A DNA stretch of 64,000 bases from Frigoribacterium sp. PhB24 (GTDB lineage Bacteria > Actinomycetota > Actinomycetes > Actinomycetales > Microbacteriaceae), in the NCBI RefSeq assembly GCF_003755185.1, contig NZ_RKIC01000010.1, positions 372,001-436,000 on the forward strand, written 5' to 3'. The first letter of the stretch is position 1; every line of letters begins with the position of its first letter. Under the pieces are notes generated by a model. The model saw nothing but the letters and a program-made list of their open reading frames with translations. It was not told the DNA's origin and did not search any database. Positions 26,524-37,700 of this stretch are shown in pieces. The translations under genes and the position numbers were made by a program.

Positions 26524-27015
26524 TCAGGCCAGGGGGCGGGTCATGTACCTGAGGTCGAGCCACTCGCCGAACTTCGTGCCGACCTCGCGCAGCACACCGG
26601 CGTCGACGAAGCCGAGTGACGCGTGCAACCGCACCGACGCCTCGTTGCCCGCCTCGATCAGCGCCACCATGACGTGCAGGTCGTCCCGCGTGGCCCGGTC
26701 GATCAGCTCGGTCATCAGGGCGCGGCCGAGGCCCTTGCCTTGCTGCCCCTGACGCACGTAGACCGAGTTCTCGCAGGTGTGCCGGTAGCCGTCCTTCGCG
26801 TGGAACGGCCCGTAGCTGCCGTAGCCGACCACCTCGTCGCCGTCCACCGCGACGATCGCGGTGCGCCGCGCCTCCTGATGGCTGGCCAGCCACTCGCGTC
26901 GACCGTCGAGGGTCGGGGCGACGTCGGTCCAGATGGCCTTCGAGTGCGCGACGGCGTCGGCGTGGATCTCGAGGACGCCGGGCAGGTCGGCTTCGGTCGC
27001 GGTGCGGATCTGCAT
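26524..27015 (-). CDS. GNAT N-acetyltransferase, phosphinothricin-acetyltransferase-like
   Basis: A 163-residue GNAT enzyme, which transfers acetyl from acetyl-CoA to an amine. Motif A with the CoA loop is GQQGKGLGRALMTELI, preceded by NSVYVR. MVALIEAGNEASVRLHASLGF is the form seen in phosphinothricin/methionine sulfoximine acetyltransferases. The natural substrate is unknown. TAGGCT (27022-27027, minus strand) stands 6 bases before the ATG, so it is leaderless. It is divergent from pta. Confidence 0.88.
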   Translation of the reverse strand: MQIRTATEADLPGVLEIHADAVAHSKAIWTDVAPTLDGRREWLASHQEARRTAIVAVDGDEVVGYGSYGPFHAKDGYRHTCENSVYVRQGQQGKGLGRALMTELIDRATRDDLHVMVALIEAGNEASVRLHASLGFVDAGVLREVGTKFGEWLDLRYMTRPLA

Positions 27016-27091
27016 GCCGACAGCCTAGGAGGGGCGTCACGGCCTCCGGCTTCTCCGGCGGCTCGAAGGCGGCCGCCCTAGGCTGGCGGGC
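27016..27091. promoter_or_regulatory. Back-to-back leaderless promoters for GNAT gene and pta
   Basis: A 76-base divergent spacer with TAGGCT on the minus strand (27022-27027, 6 bases from the GNAT ATG) and TAGGCT on the plus strand (27079-27084, 7 bases from the pta GTG). Confidence 0.55.
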
Positions 27092-29224
27092 GTGTCGACA
27101 CGCATCTACATCACCTCTGCCGAAGGCCACACGGGCAAGTCCACGATCGCCCTGGGCGTGCTCGACACGCTCAGCCACGAGGTGGGCCGCGTGGGGGTGT
27201 TCCGACCCGTCGCCCGGTCGACCGACGAGCGCGACTACGTGCTCGAGCTGCTGCTGTCCCACGACAGCGTCGACCTCGCCTACGACGAGTGCGTCGGCGT
27301 CAGCTACGACGCGGTGCACGCCGACCCCGACGCCGCGCTCGCCACGATCGTCAGCCGGTTCGCCGCCGTCGAGCGCCAGTGCGACGCGGTCGTGGTGATC
27401 GGCTCCGACTACACCGACGTCGGCAGCCCCACCGAGCTGTCGTACAACGCCCGCATCGCCGCGAACCTCGGCGCGCCCGTGCTCCTGGTGCTCGGCGGCC
27501 GCAGCGCCGACGGCCAGACCCGGCGGTCGGGTGCCGACATGCGGCAGGTGGCCGAGTTGACCACCGCCGAGCTGCGCTCCGAGCACGCGAGCCTGCTGGC
27601 CGTCGTCGCGAACCGGGTCGACCCCGACCACCTCGACGAGGTCGTCGACGGAATCGGTCACGCCCTCGAGGCGTCGCCCACCGGTCGCGTCCCGATCTGG
27701 ACGCTGCCCGAAGACCGGGTGCTCGTCGCCCCGACGATGCGCGCCGTGCTGCAGGCCACCGGTGCGACCCTGCTGCGCGGCGACGACGCCCTGCTCGACC
27801 GCGAGGCGCTCGGCGTCGTCGTCGCCGCCATGTCGATGGAGAACGTGCTGCCGCGCCTCACCGAGGGGGCCGTCGTCGTCGTGCCCGGCGACCGATCCGA
27901 CGTGCTCGTCGCCACGGTGCTCGCGCACGCGTCCGAGACCTTCCCGTCGCTCGCGGGCATCGTGCTCAACGGCGGGTTCGCCCTCGCCCCCCAGGTCGAA
28001 CGCCTGCTCGAGGGGCTCGACAGCCCCCTGCCGATCGCCACCACCAGCACAGGTACCTACGACACCGCCCTCGCCATCACCCAGACCCGGGGCCGACTCG
28101 CCGCGGACTCGCCCCGCAAGTACGACCTCGCCCTCGCCCTCTTCGAGACGCACGTCGACGGGGCCGAGCTGCTGCGCCTGCTGCAGGTCAGCCCGTCCGG
28201 CGTCGTCACCCCCCTCATGTTCGAGTACCAGCTGCTCGAGCGCGCCCGAGGGGCGCAGAAGCACATCGTCATGCCCGAAGGCGACGACGACCGGGTGCTG
28301 CGAGCCGCCTCGACGCTGTTGCAGCGCGGCGTCGCCGCCATCACGCTGCTCGGCGACGAGACGGCCATCCGCGCCCGAGGGGCCGAGCTCGGTCTCGACC
28401 TCGCCACCGCCCGGGTGCTCGACCCGTTCGACCCCAGCCTGCAGGTGCTCTTCGCGACCGAGTACGCCAAGCTGCGGGCGCACAAGGGCATCGCGGTCTC
28501 GCAGGCGATGGACACGGTCACCGACGTCTCGTACTTCGGCACCATGATGGTGAAGCTCGGCCTGGCCGACGGCATGGTGTCGGGCGCCAAGCACACCACG
28601 GCGCACACCATCCGGCCCGCGTTCGAGGTGATCAAGACGCTGCCCGACGTTGGTGTCGTGTCGAGCGTGTTCCTCATGGCGCTCGCCGACCGGGTGCTCG
28701 TCTACGGTGACTGCGCCGTGATCCCCGACCCGACCGCCGAGCAGCTCGCCGACATCGCGATCTCGTCGGCGCAGACCGCGCAGCAGTTCGGCATCGAGCC
28801 CCGTGTGGCGATGCTGAGCTACAGCACGGGCGACAGCGGCTCCGGTGCCGACGTCGAGAAGGTCCGTGCCGCCACGGCCCTCGTCCGCGAACGCCGGCCC
28901 GACCTGCTCGTCGAGGGGCCGATCCAGTACGACGCCGCGGCCGACCCGACCGTGGCCGCCGCGAAGATGCCCGAGTCCGAGGTCGCCGGTCGGGCGACGG
29001 TGTTCATCTTCCCCGACCTGAACACGGGCAACAACACGTACAAGGCCGTGCAACGCAGCGCGGGCGCCGTCGCGATCGGGCCGATCCTGCAGGGCCTCCG
29101 CAAACCGATCAACGACCTCTCGCGAGGGGCCCTCGTCGGCGACATCGTCAACACCGTGGCCATCACGGCCATCCAGGCCGGAACACAGGCCGCCACCACC
29201 AGCACCGAAGGAGCCTCCTCGTGA
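27092..29224 (+). CDS. pta: Phosphate acetyltransferase, long form
   Basis: A 710-residue enzyme interconverting acetyl-CoA and acetyl phosphate. Residues 1-210 are a dethiobiotin-synthetase-like P-loop domain (SAEGHTGKSTIALGVLD) and residues about 215-330 a DRTGG domain. The C-terminal 330 residues are the PTA catalytic domain (HIVMPEGDDDRVLRAA, GMVSGAKHTTAHTIRPA, VFIFPDLNTGNNTYKAVQR). This is the same architecture as E. coli Pta. Its stop overlaps the ackA GTG by 4 bases. Confidence 0.96.
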   Translation: MSTRIYITSAEGHTGKSTIALGVLDTLSHEVGRVGVFRPVARSTDERDYVLELLLSHDSVDLAYDECVGVSYDAVHADPDAALATIVSRFAAVERQCDAVVVIGSDYTDVGSPTELSYNARIAANLGAPVLLVLGGRSADGQTRRSGADMRQVAELTTAELRSEHASLLAVVANRVDPDHLDEVVDGIGHALEASPTGRVPIWTLPEDRVLVAPTMRAVLQATGATLLRGDDALLDREALGVVVAAMSMENVLPRLTEGAVVVVPGDRSDVLVATVLAHASETFPSLAGIVLNGGFALAPQVERLLEGLDSPLPIATTSTGTYDTALAITQTRGRLAADSPRKYDLALALFETHVDGAELLRLLQVSPSGVVTPLMFEYQLLERARGAQKHIVMPEGDDDRVLRAASTLLQRGVAAITLLGDETAIRARGAELGLDLATARVLDPFDPSLQVLFATEYAKLRAHKGIAVSQAMDTVTDVSYFGTMMVKLGLADGMVSGAKHTTAHTIRPAFEVIKTLPDVGVVSSVFLMALADRVLVYGDCAVIPDPTAEQLADIAISSAQTAQQFGIEPRVAMLSYSTGDSGSGADVEKVRAATALVRERRPDLLVEGPIQYDAAADPTVAAAKMPESEVAGRATVFIFPDLNTGNNTYKAVQRSAGAVAIGPILQGLRKPINDLSRGALVGDIVNTVAITAIQAGTQAATTSTEGASS

Positions 29225-30414
29225 GCACCGTCCTCGTCGTCAACTCCGGCTCGTCGTCGTTCAAGTACCAGCTGATCGAGCTCGACGGCGAACGCACGCT
29301 CGCCAGCGGTCTCGTCGAGCGCATCGGCGAGGCGGTCGGGTCGACCCGTCACCGCAACGAGGTCACCGGTGACGAGACCCGCAACGACACGCAGCCGATC
29401 GCCGACCACGCGGCCGGTTTCGCCGCCATGCTGAGCGCCTTCGACGCGCACGGCCCGTCGTTCGCCGAGTACCCGCCCGTCGCGGTCGGTCACCGCGTCG
29501 TCCACGGCGGTGAGGAGTTCGACCGCGCCACGGTCGTCACGACCGACGTCGAGAAGGCGATCGACCGCCTGTCGGCCCTCGCCCCACTGCACAACCCGGC
29601 CAACCTGCAGGGCATCCGCGCCGCGAAGGCCGCCTTCCCCGACGTGCCCCACGTCGCCGTCTTCGACACGGCCTTCCACCAGACGCTCGCCCCCGCCGCC
29701 TACACCTACGCGATCGACGCCGAGCTGGCGAAGAAGCACCACGTGCGCCGCTTCGGCTTCCACGGCACGTCGCACAAGTACGTCAGCGAGAAGACCGCCG
29801 AGTTCCTCGGACGCCCCCTGTCCGAGCTGAAGACCATCGTGCTGCACCTCGGCAACGGCGCGTCGGCCGCCGCGATCGACGGCGGCAGGTCGATCGACAC
29901 GAGCATGGGCATGACGCCTCTCGAGGGGCTCGTCATGGGCACGCGGTCGGGCGACATCGACCCCGCCGCCGTGTTCCACCTGCACCGTGAGGCAGGACTC
30001 GACTTCGCCGAGCTCGAGACCCTGCTCAACAAGGGCAGTGGGCTGCTCGGCCTCACCGGCAGCGGCGACATGCGTGACGTGCAGGACAGCGCGTCGCGAG
30101 GCGACGCCGTGTCCGAAGCGGCACTCGCCGTCTATCGGCACCGCCTGCGGCACTACATCGGTGCCTACGTCGCCCAGCTCGGCGGCCTCGACGCCGTGGT
30201 CTTCACGGCGGGCGTGGGCGAGAACAACGCCCTGCTGCGCCGCCGCACGTTGATGGGCCTCGAGTTCTTCGGCATCCACGTCGACGACGACCGCAACGAG
30301 CTCGCGTCCCGTGACACGCGCTACATCTCGCCCGAGGGGTCCCGGGTCTCTGTCCTGGTCGTCCCGACGAACGAAGAGCTCGAGATCGCCCGGCAGGCCG
30401 CCGCCCTCAGCTGA
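29221..30414 (+). CDS. ackA: Acetate kinase
   Basis: A 397-residue acetokinase forming acetate and ATP from acetyl phosphate, or the reverse. Conserved blocks are VVNSGSSSFKYQLIEL at the N-terminus, VGHRVVHGGEEF, FGFHGTSHKYVS, LGNGASAAAIDGG and MGMTPLEGLVMGTRSGDIDP. It is translationally coupled to pta through a GTGA overlap. The pair handles acetate overflow and uptake alongside acs at 58.8 kb. Confidence 0.97.
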   Translation: MSTVLVVNSGSSSFKYQLIELDGERTLASGLVERIGEAVGSTRHRNEVTGDETRNDTQPIADHAAGFAAMLSAFDAHGPSFAEYPPVAVGHRVVHGGEEFDRATVVTTDVEKAIDRLSALAPLHNPANLQGIRAAKAAFPDVPHVAVFDTAFHQTLAPAAYTYAIDAELAKKHHVRRFGFHGTSHKYVSEKTAEFLGRPLSELKTIVLHLGNGASAAAIDGGRSIDTSMGMTPLEGLVMGTRSGDIDPAAVFHLHREAGLDFAELETLLNKGSGLLGLTGSGDMRDVQDSASRGDAVSEAALAVYRHRLRHYIGAYVAQLGGLDAVVFTAGVGENNALLRRRTLMGLEFFGIHVDDDRNELASRDTRYISPEGSRVSVLVVPTNEELEIARQAAALS

Positions 30415-30455
30415 ACGGTCCGGCCGGGGGCGGGACCCGGCCACCCCGAGACGCG

Positions 30456-30495
30456 AGAGAGCCCCGGTGCGCAGGTCGCGCCTCCGGGGCTCTCG
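30456..30495 (+). terminator. pta-ackA terminator hairpin
   Basis: GAGAGCCCCGG and CCGGGGCTCTC form an 11-pair stem, about 40 bases after ackA. The loop contains a CGCGCCTCC word (30477-30485). Confidence 0.8.
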
Positions 30496-30530
30496 TGCCT
30501 CGACCGTGGGTGACGGCCAGGAGGCGCAGG

Positions 30531-31211
30531 TCAGTACTTGATGGTCGCCAGCGCGTCCGAGACGGGGACGTCACCCGAGACGGCCTCGAACTGCGTCTTG
30601 ACGGCGGTGCCCTCGATCAGCGCCGTGGCGATGATCTCGGCCACGTCGGCGCGGGGGATGCTGCCGCGCTCGACCGTCGTGCCGACCGACACCTGGCCGG
30701 TGCCGGCGTCGTCGGTCAGGCCACCCGGGCGGACGATCGTCCAGTCCAGGCCCTCGCGACGGCGCACGTCGGCGTCGGCCTCGCTCTTCGCGCGCATGTA
30801 CACCTGGTACACGTCGTCGTCGTTCGCCGCAGGCAGTTCGGCGCGCGCCGGGTCGAAGTCGTCGGTGCCGATGGCCGAGACCATCACGTAGCGCGTGACG
30901 CCCGCCTTCTCGGCGGCGTCGGCCAACAGCACGGCGCCGTCCCGGTCGATGGTCAGCTTGCGCTCGGCGCCACTGCTCCCGCCGCCGCCCGCGGCGAAGA
31001 CGACGGCGTCGGCTCCGTCGAGGTGGCCGGCGAGCGTGTCGACGTCGGTCTTCTCGAGGTCGAGCACGAGCGCACGGGCGCCCGCGGTCTCGAGGTCGGC
31101 GGTGTGGTCGGGGTTGCGGACGATGCCGACAGGGTCGTGCCCGGCGTCGGCGAGTCGGCGTTCGAGGAGCTGGGCGATCTTGCCGTGTCCTCCGGCGATG
31201 ACGATTCTCAT
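30531..31211 (-). CDS. NAD(P)-binding oxidoreductase-like protein (atypical SDR)
   Basis: A 226-residue Rossmann-fold protein of the NAD(P)H-binding atypical SDR group (YwnB/HSCARG-like). The dinucleotide loop is IVIAGGHGKIAQLLERRL at the N-terminus, followed by VVFAAGGGGSS, YVMVSAIG and the region WTIVRPGGLTDD. Such proteins act as NADPH sensors or quinone reductases, and the exact role is unknown. The ATG at 31211 places the glycine loop at the N-terminus. It converges on ackA. Confidence 0.85.
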   Translation of the reverse strand: MRIVIAGGHGKIAQLLERRLADAGHDPVGIVRNPDHTADLETAGARALVLDLEKTDVDTLAGHLDGADAVVFAAGGGGSSGAERKLTIDRDGAVLLADAAEKAGVTRYVMVSAIGTDDFDPARAELPAANDDDVYQVYMRAKSEADADVRRREGLDWTIVRPGGLTDDAGTGQVSVGTTVERGSIPRADVAEIIATALIEGTAVKTQFEAVSGDVPVSDALATIKY

Positions 31212-31256
31212 GCCCCCAGGCAACACCCCGGGTCGCGGTGACCACTCAGTTGCCGC

Positions 31257-31262
31257 TAAACT
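31257..31262 (+). promoter_or_regulatory. -10 hexamer of the SRP RNA promoter
   Basis: TAAACT ends 6 bases before the predicted 5' end of the SRP RNA. Confidence 0.55.
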
Positions 31263-31267
31263 CGTCG

Positions 31268-31358
31268 AGGCTCCTCACGTGGCGTCATCCAGGCCAACTC
31301 CCCCAGGGCAGAAATGCAGCAAGGGTAACCGGGCTCTGGCGGGTGCGTGAGGGGTCAT
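31268..31358 (+). ncRNA. ffs: Signal recognition particle RNA, small bacterial type (4.5S-like)
   Basis: The conserved SRP Alu-less core is visible: GGCCAACTCCCCCAGGGC, then the helix 8 loop with AGCAAGGGTAACC. The outer stem pairs CTCCTCACG (31271-31279) with CGTGAGGGG (31346-31354), allowing G-U pairs. The size of about 90 bases fits the small bacterial SRP RNA, the partner of Ffh in membrane protein targeting. The ends are placed by the stem and may be off by a few bases. Confidence 0.9.
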
Positions 31359-31600
31359 TTCCTTTTCCGGGGCCGAACGCCCCGTGACCCCCCTTCGTGG
31401 GGTGGGCGATCCTGGCGATGCCCCCTATGCTCGGCAGCACGACGAGACCGAACCAGCTCGTCGGGAGCGATCAACCACCGCTCCGGCCGCACCCCTCACC
31501 ACGGTGCGACCTCGCGCGACGGCGCCGTCGCACCCGCACCACCCGATCAGGATCAGGACCGATGAGCCCCTCACCACGGCACGTCAGCAGCACCCGCACC

Positions 31601-31642
31601 AGGCGAACGACACCGCGCACCGCGCGGTAGTGCCGTTCGCCT
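31601..31642 (+). repeat. Nested inverted repeat in the surface-protein leader
   Basis: AGGCGAACG (31601-31609) pairs with CGTTCGCCT (31634-31642), and inside it ACCGCG (31612-31617) pairs with CGCGGT (31623-31628). It would fold as a long two-part RNA stem about 150 bases upstream of the start codon. Confidence 0.6.
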
Positions 31643-31689
31643 CGTCGTCGTCCCCGGACGGCGCCCCCGCGGCGACACGGCGAGACGAC

Positions 31690-31721
31690 AACAGAACAGC
31701 AGCACAACAGAACAGCAGCAC
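31690..31721 (+). repeat. Perfect 16-base tandem repeat
   Basis: Two adjacent copies of AACAGAACAGCAGCAC in the leader, 70-100 bases before the start codon of the giant gene. The sequence is unusually A-rich for this genome and free of strong structure. Confidence 0.7.
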
Positions 31722-31790
31722 CTCCCGCCTCACCAGCGGGGGTTCTTCGGATCAGGCGGCGGGCACGTCCCGTCAGGAAGAGGCACACCC

Positions 31791-34700
31791 ATGCGAAGCC
31801 AGGCGATCGAGCGTCCCCGGCGCTCCCACGCGTCCCGCGCACTGAAGGCGACGGCGGCCGCCGTCGTCGCGGCGGTGGTCGGCGCGCTCGTCGTCGTCGT
31901 CCCCGCCCAGGCGGCCACGACCGATCGCAGCGAGGCCGAGGCCTCGTTGGTCGGCGGATCGGGCATCGTCTCGCTCGACCAGGTCGCCGCCCTCGGCGGG
32001 GCCTACTCGGCCTTCGGCACCACGCAGAACCCGCCGACCTCGCGCAACCCCCTGAACCTGAGCGCGCTGCAGCTCCTGAACGTGGGCCTGGGCAACGGCA
32101 TCCGCCTCCTCGGCGGCAACGGGCTGCTGACCCTCGGCGTCGACGGCCAGTACGCGAACGCCACCGCGACCGGTGCCACGGCCTCGGCCGGCCTCATCGG
32201 AGCGGACGGCTCCATCGCCGTCGGCGACGGCAGTCCGGGCCAGGCGACGACGCTGCGCCTCCAGCCGCTACTCGCGCAGGTGCCGGCCACCCAGGGCGTG
32301 CTCAGCGACGTCACGCTTCAGCTCGGCGCGCTCTCGTCGCAGATCACCCAGCAGCGCGGTGCCACCGCGGGCACGCCCACGACGGCCTACCAGGTCGCCG
32401 GCGCCCAGTACACGATGACCAGCCCCGCGGTCGCGGGCGTCACCTCCTCGCTGCGCAGCACGGTCACCGGCCTCGGGTCGACGGTCAACGCGGTCGGCGG
32501 CTCCGCGGCCCTCACGAACGCCGTCGCCCCGGTGACCGCACCGCTCGTCGCCCTCGTCAACGCCGTCCCCTTCGCCAGCGCGGGCCAACCCACCGTCGTC
32601 GTGAGAGGCGCAGTGGACCTGACGTCGACCATCGACACCGAGCTCGCGCGTCCCCTCACCTCGGGCATCGTGACGCTGACGCCGTCGACCGGGCAGATCG
32701 TCATCGACCTGCAGGCGCTCAACGGGCTTCCGGCGAACAGCGACCTGCTGAGCCCCGCCACCCTCACGGCGGTCACGACCGGCCTGACCGACATCCTGCA
32801 GAACCAGTTGCCGACGAACCTCGTCGCCGCGGCGAACAACGCCATCCGGTTGACCGCCCTCACCGTCGACCTGCAGGTCCCCGTGCGTCTCGCCGGGGCC
32901 AACCTGTCGCTCGGCGCCACCACCACGACGACGATCGGGCAGCTGATCGACGGTACGACCCCGCCCGACGCCACGGTCGTCACGGCTCCCCTCGGCCTGG
33001 GTGTCCTGCTAGGCAGTGTCACGAGCCTCGTCACCACGAGCCTGTTGCCGACCGTGGGCTCCCTCTACTCGCCCGTCGTGAACGGCACGGCCCTCGCCGC
33101 GACGACTGACACCCTGCGAATCACGACCGCCGCCGTCATCACGACCCTCGCGCCGCTCACCAGCGTGCTGAACCAGCTCGTCCGCGTCACGATCAACGCC
33201 CAGGACGGCGTGGGCTTCCGGGACGGCCGGGGCACCGACGCGGGCTCGAGCTCCGTCCACGCGGTCAGCATCTCGGTCCTGCCGCTCGTGAACGCGTCCC
33301 GCGTCGACCTCGCCACCTCCACGGTCCGGGCTTCCGCCCTCGCCACCCTCAGCATCGCCACGCCCACCGCCGGGCAGGTCTTCGTGGTGCCGAACACCCC
33401 CGACGCCACCCGCAGCATCGTGCTGACCGGTGCCGGTGAGCCCGGCGCCACCGTCCGCGTCGACCTCGGCGCCGGTCGCACGGGCACCGGCACGGTGGCC
33501 GCGGACGGCAGCTGGAGCGTGACCGTCGCGAACGTGCCCGCAGGGGCCTACAGCGCCTCCGTGACCCAGGCACTCGGGGCCGTCACCACCGGACCGGTCA
33601 CGCGTGACTTCACCGTCGTCGCGCAACAGCCCCTCGTCGTGGCCGCGCCCACCGCGGGACGCGTCTTCACCGTCCTCGACGCCGACGCCACGACCCCCGT
33701 CATCGTGTCGGGCACCGCCACGCCCACGGCCACCGTCGCCGTCGACCTGGGTGGCGGCCGCACGGCCACCGCCGTCGTCGCCACGGACGGCAGCTGGACG
33801 ACGACCGTCCCGGGCGTGCCCGTGGGCGCCTACACCGCGTCGGTGACGCAGGCCCTCGGCGGCGACGTCTCGGCGGCCGTCACCCGGGCCTTCAGCGTCG
33901 TCGCCGGCGCGGGCCTCACGATCACGACCCCCACCTCCGGCACCCAGTACCGTCTGCCCGGCGCCGACTCGACCCGTGACGTCACCGTCTCGGGCACGGG
34001 TCAGGCCGATGCCCCCGTCGCCGTCTCGCTCGGCGGCGGCCGCGACCTCACCGCCACGGTCGCCTCCAACGGCACCTGGGCCGTGACCTTCCCGGCCCTG
34101 CCCGTCGCCGCCTACACGGCCACCGCGACGCAGACCGTGGGAGGCGCGGTGTCCGCCCCGCAGACCACCACCTTCAGCCTCGTGGCCGCGACCGGTGTGA
34201 CGATCTCGACGCCGGCTCCCGGTGCGACCCTCACGGTCGCCGACGCCACCTCGACCACCCCGGTCACGGTGACGGGCGCCGCCGAGCCGAACGCCCTCGT
34301 CCGCGTCGACCTGGGTGACGGCTACGTCGCGACGACGACGGCCGACGGCGCGGGCGCCTGGACGGCGACGGTCTCGGCCGTGCCCGTCGGCACCCGGACG
34401 ATCAGCGTCACGCAGACGGTCGCGGGCGTCATCTCGCTGCCGGTGACGCAGTCGCTGACGATCGCGGCCGGTGCGCCGCTCGTCATCGAGGCACCGGCGG
34501 TCGGCACCACGGTGCGCGTCGCGAGCAGCGCCTCCTTGTCCGACCTCCCCGTCTCGGGCACCGCCCAGCCCGGCGCCGACGTCCGCGTCGACCTCGGCGA
34601 CGGCCTCACCGGCCGCGTCACGGCCGACGCCACGACGGGCGCCTGGTCGGTGATCGTCGCCGACGTGCCCGTCGGCCAGCGCACGATCTCGGCCACGCAG

Positions 34701-37700
34701 ACCGTCAACGACACCGTCTCGCCCGTGCAGACGCGCGTCGTGACGATCGTCGCCGGGACCCCGGTCGCCATCTCGACACCCGCCCCCGGGGCGACCATCC
34801 CGATCGTCGGCGGGAACACGGCCGACGTGACCGTCACCGGCACGGCCGACCCGGGAGCCACCGTCGCGGTCGGTCTCGGAGCCGGCTTCGAGGTGCAGGC
34901 CACGGTCGACCCCGCCACCGGAGCCTGGACGGCCGTCATCCCCGACGTCCCCGCCGGGGACCGGACGCTGGGAGCGACGCAGACCCTCGGGGGCACCACC
35001 TCGGCACCGGTCACGCAGCCGTTGACCATCGCGCAGGGCACCCCCCTCGACGTGACGACGCCGCTCGAGGGCGCCGAGTACTTCGTCTCCGGCCCGCTCG
35101 GCACGACTCCCGTCGTGGTCTCGGGCACCGGCCAGGTCGGGTCGACCGTCGTGGTCGACCTCGGCGACGGGCTGATCGGTCAGACCGTGGTGCCGGTGTC
35201 CGGCACCTGGTCCGTCGCGATCGCCGGCGTCCCCGCCGGCCCGCACACGATCTCGGCGACCCAGAGCGTGAACGGCTCGACCTCGGGCGCCGTGACCCGT
35301 GACATCCAGGTCAGCGAGGGAGGCGCCGTCGTCATCCAGGCACCCGCCCCCGGGACCCGCCTCGTGGTGGCCGACGACCAGGGCACGGCTCCGGTCACGA
35401 TCTCGGGCACCGGCGTGGCCGGGCTGCCCCTGGTCGTGACGGTGGACGGCGTCGACCAGACGCCCGTCGTCCCCGACGCCCAGGGCGCGTGGCTGCTCGA
35501 GCTGCCCGCCGTCGCCGTCGGGAATCACGCCGTGGGTGCGAGCCAGCAACAGGGTCCCGACCTGCTCGAGGCCGCGCCGACGAACTTCTCGGTGGTGTCG
35601 GCGCAGGCCGAACTCACCATCACCGCCCCCGGCGACGGCGACGTCGTCACGGTCGCCGGTGACGACAGCACCACCGCCGTGGTCGTCACCGGCACGGCAC
35701 ACCCCGACGCCGCGGTCCAGGTCACCCTGGCCGGCACCGTCGTGCCGACGACCGCCGGGCCCGACGGACTCTGGTCCGTGACGGTCCCGGGCGTCCCCGT
35801 CGGCGACCAGGTCGCGTCCGCGGTCCAGACCGTCGGCGCCACGACGACGACCGTTCCCGTGACCCGGGACTTCGAGGTCCGCGCCGGTGCCGACGTGGCC
35901 ATCACCACGCCTGCCGGCGACATCCGGTACGTCGTCGGCTCGCCCGACGCCACGCAGGACGTGCCGGTGGCCGGTACGGCCCAGCCGGGTGCCGCCGTCA
36001 CGGTGACCCTCGACGGCGTCGCGGTCGGCAGCGCCCTCGCCGACCCCACGACCGGCATCTGGTCGGTCACCCTCGTCGGCGTCGGTGTCGGTGAGCGCGT
36101 CCTCGGCGCCTCGCAGGCCGTGCGCGACACGGTCCAGCAGGCCGAGACACGCGTCGTGACGGTCGCCCCGGCCGCCGCGCTCACCATCGTGGCGCCGGCC
36201 GACGGCGTCCCGATCGTGCTGGCCGACCCGACCTCGACCACGACCCTCGTCGTGTCGGGTCAGGCCGAGCCGGGTGCGGTCGTCCGCGTCGACCTCGGCG
36301 ACGGCGTCACCGACACGGTCACGGCCGACGCCACGACCGGTGCCTGGACCGTCTCCTTCGACGGCGTCCCCGTCGGCACGCGCACCATCACCGCCACGCA
36401 GACGGTGGGCACCTCGATCTCGGCTCCCGAGACGCGGGTCGTGCAGATCCTGGCCGGTGCGCCGCTCGTGGTCCTGGCCCCCGCCGACGGCTCGGTCGTC
36501 GACGTGGCCGGTCCCGACGTCCTGTCGACGGTGACCGTCTCGGGCACGGCGGCGGCCGGAGCCACGGTCGACGTCGTCCTCGACCCCGCGACCGGTGCCG
36601 ACCTGGTGAGCACGACGACGGCCGACCCCGACACGGGCCGCTGGTCCGTCGACGTGGCGGGCGTCCCCGTGGGCACGGTCGACCTGTCGGTCACCCAGAG
36701 CATCGGTGGGACCACCTCACCGGCGCAGGAGAGCTCGTTCGAGGTGCGCGCGGCGGCACCGGTCGTCATCCTCGACCCGGACGACTCGGTCTTCACCCTG
36801 CTCGACCCGGCCGGTTCGGTCGACGTGCCCGTCTCGGGCACGGCGTCTCCCGGCGCCACCGTCTCGGTGCGTCTGAACGGGGGAGCGGCCGTCGTCACGA
36901 CCGCCGACCCCACGTCCGGCGACTGGTCGGTGCTCTTCTCCGACCTGCCGGCGGCCGTCTACCAGGTGAGCGCCTCGCAGAGCGTGAACGGCACCAGCTC
37001 GACCCCGGTCCTCGCCTCGTTCGAGATCGTGGTCGGCGCCGGATTGGTCGTCCAGCAGCCCACGCCCGGCGCGGTCGTCACCGTCGCCGACGCGACCGCC
37101 TCGACGGCCGTCACCGTGAGCGGCACGGCCGAGCCCGGGGCCACCGTCCGCGTCGACCTCGGTGACGACCTCGTCGCCTCGACCGACGCCGACGGCACGA
37201 CCGGCGCCTGGAGCGTCGTCGTCCCCGGCGTCACGGTCGGCGAGCGCACCCTGAGCGCCACCCAGGCGCTCGCCGGCTCCGTCTCGCCCGCCGTCACGCA
37301 GCCGCTCTCGGTCGTCGCCGCGGCGCCGGTCGTGATCGAGCAGCCCGCCCTCGGTGCGGTCGTCGTCGTCGCCACGCCGGACGCCACGACCGACCTCGTC
37401 GTCTCGGGCAGTGCCGAGCCGGGGGCCACCGTCACGGTCGACCTCGGTGACGGCCTGACCGCCACGACCACGGCCGACGACGAGACGGGCACGTGGACCG
37501 CGACGGTCCAGGACGTCCCGATCGGTGACCGCACCATCGCGGTCACCCAGCTCGTGGGCGGCTCGACCTCGGCACCCGTGACGCGTGACGTCTCGATCGT
37601 CGCCGCCCCGGCCGCTCCCGTCATCGTGACCCCCGCCCCCGGAGCGACCGTCTCGCTGCTCGACCCGGCGGGCACCACCGCGGTGCTCGTCACGGGTACG

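Larger units (their letters stand above)
31359..31790 (+). promoter_or_regulatory. Structured 430-base leader of the giant surface-protein gene
   Basis: This gap contains no convincing gene. A hairpin after the SRP RNA (CCCCCCTTCGTGGGG region near 31388) may end that transcript. TATGCT at 31426-31431 is a candidate -10 for the downstream gene, giving a leader of about 350 bases. Inside it are a nested inverted repeat (31601-31642) and a perfect 16-base tandem repeat (31690-31721). The ribosome site AGGAAGAGG precedes the ATG at 31791. Confidence 0.45.
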
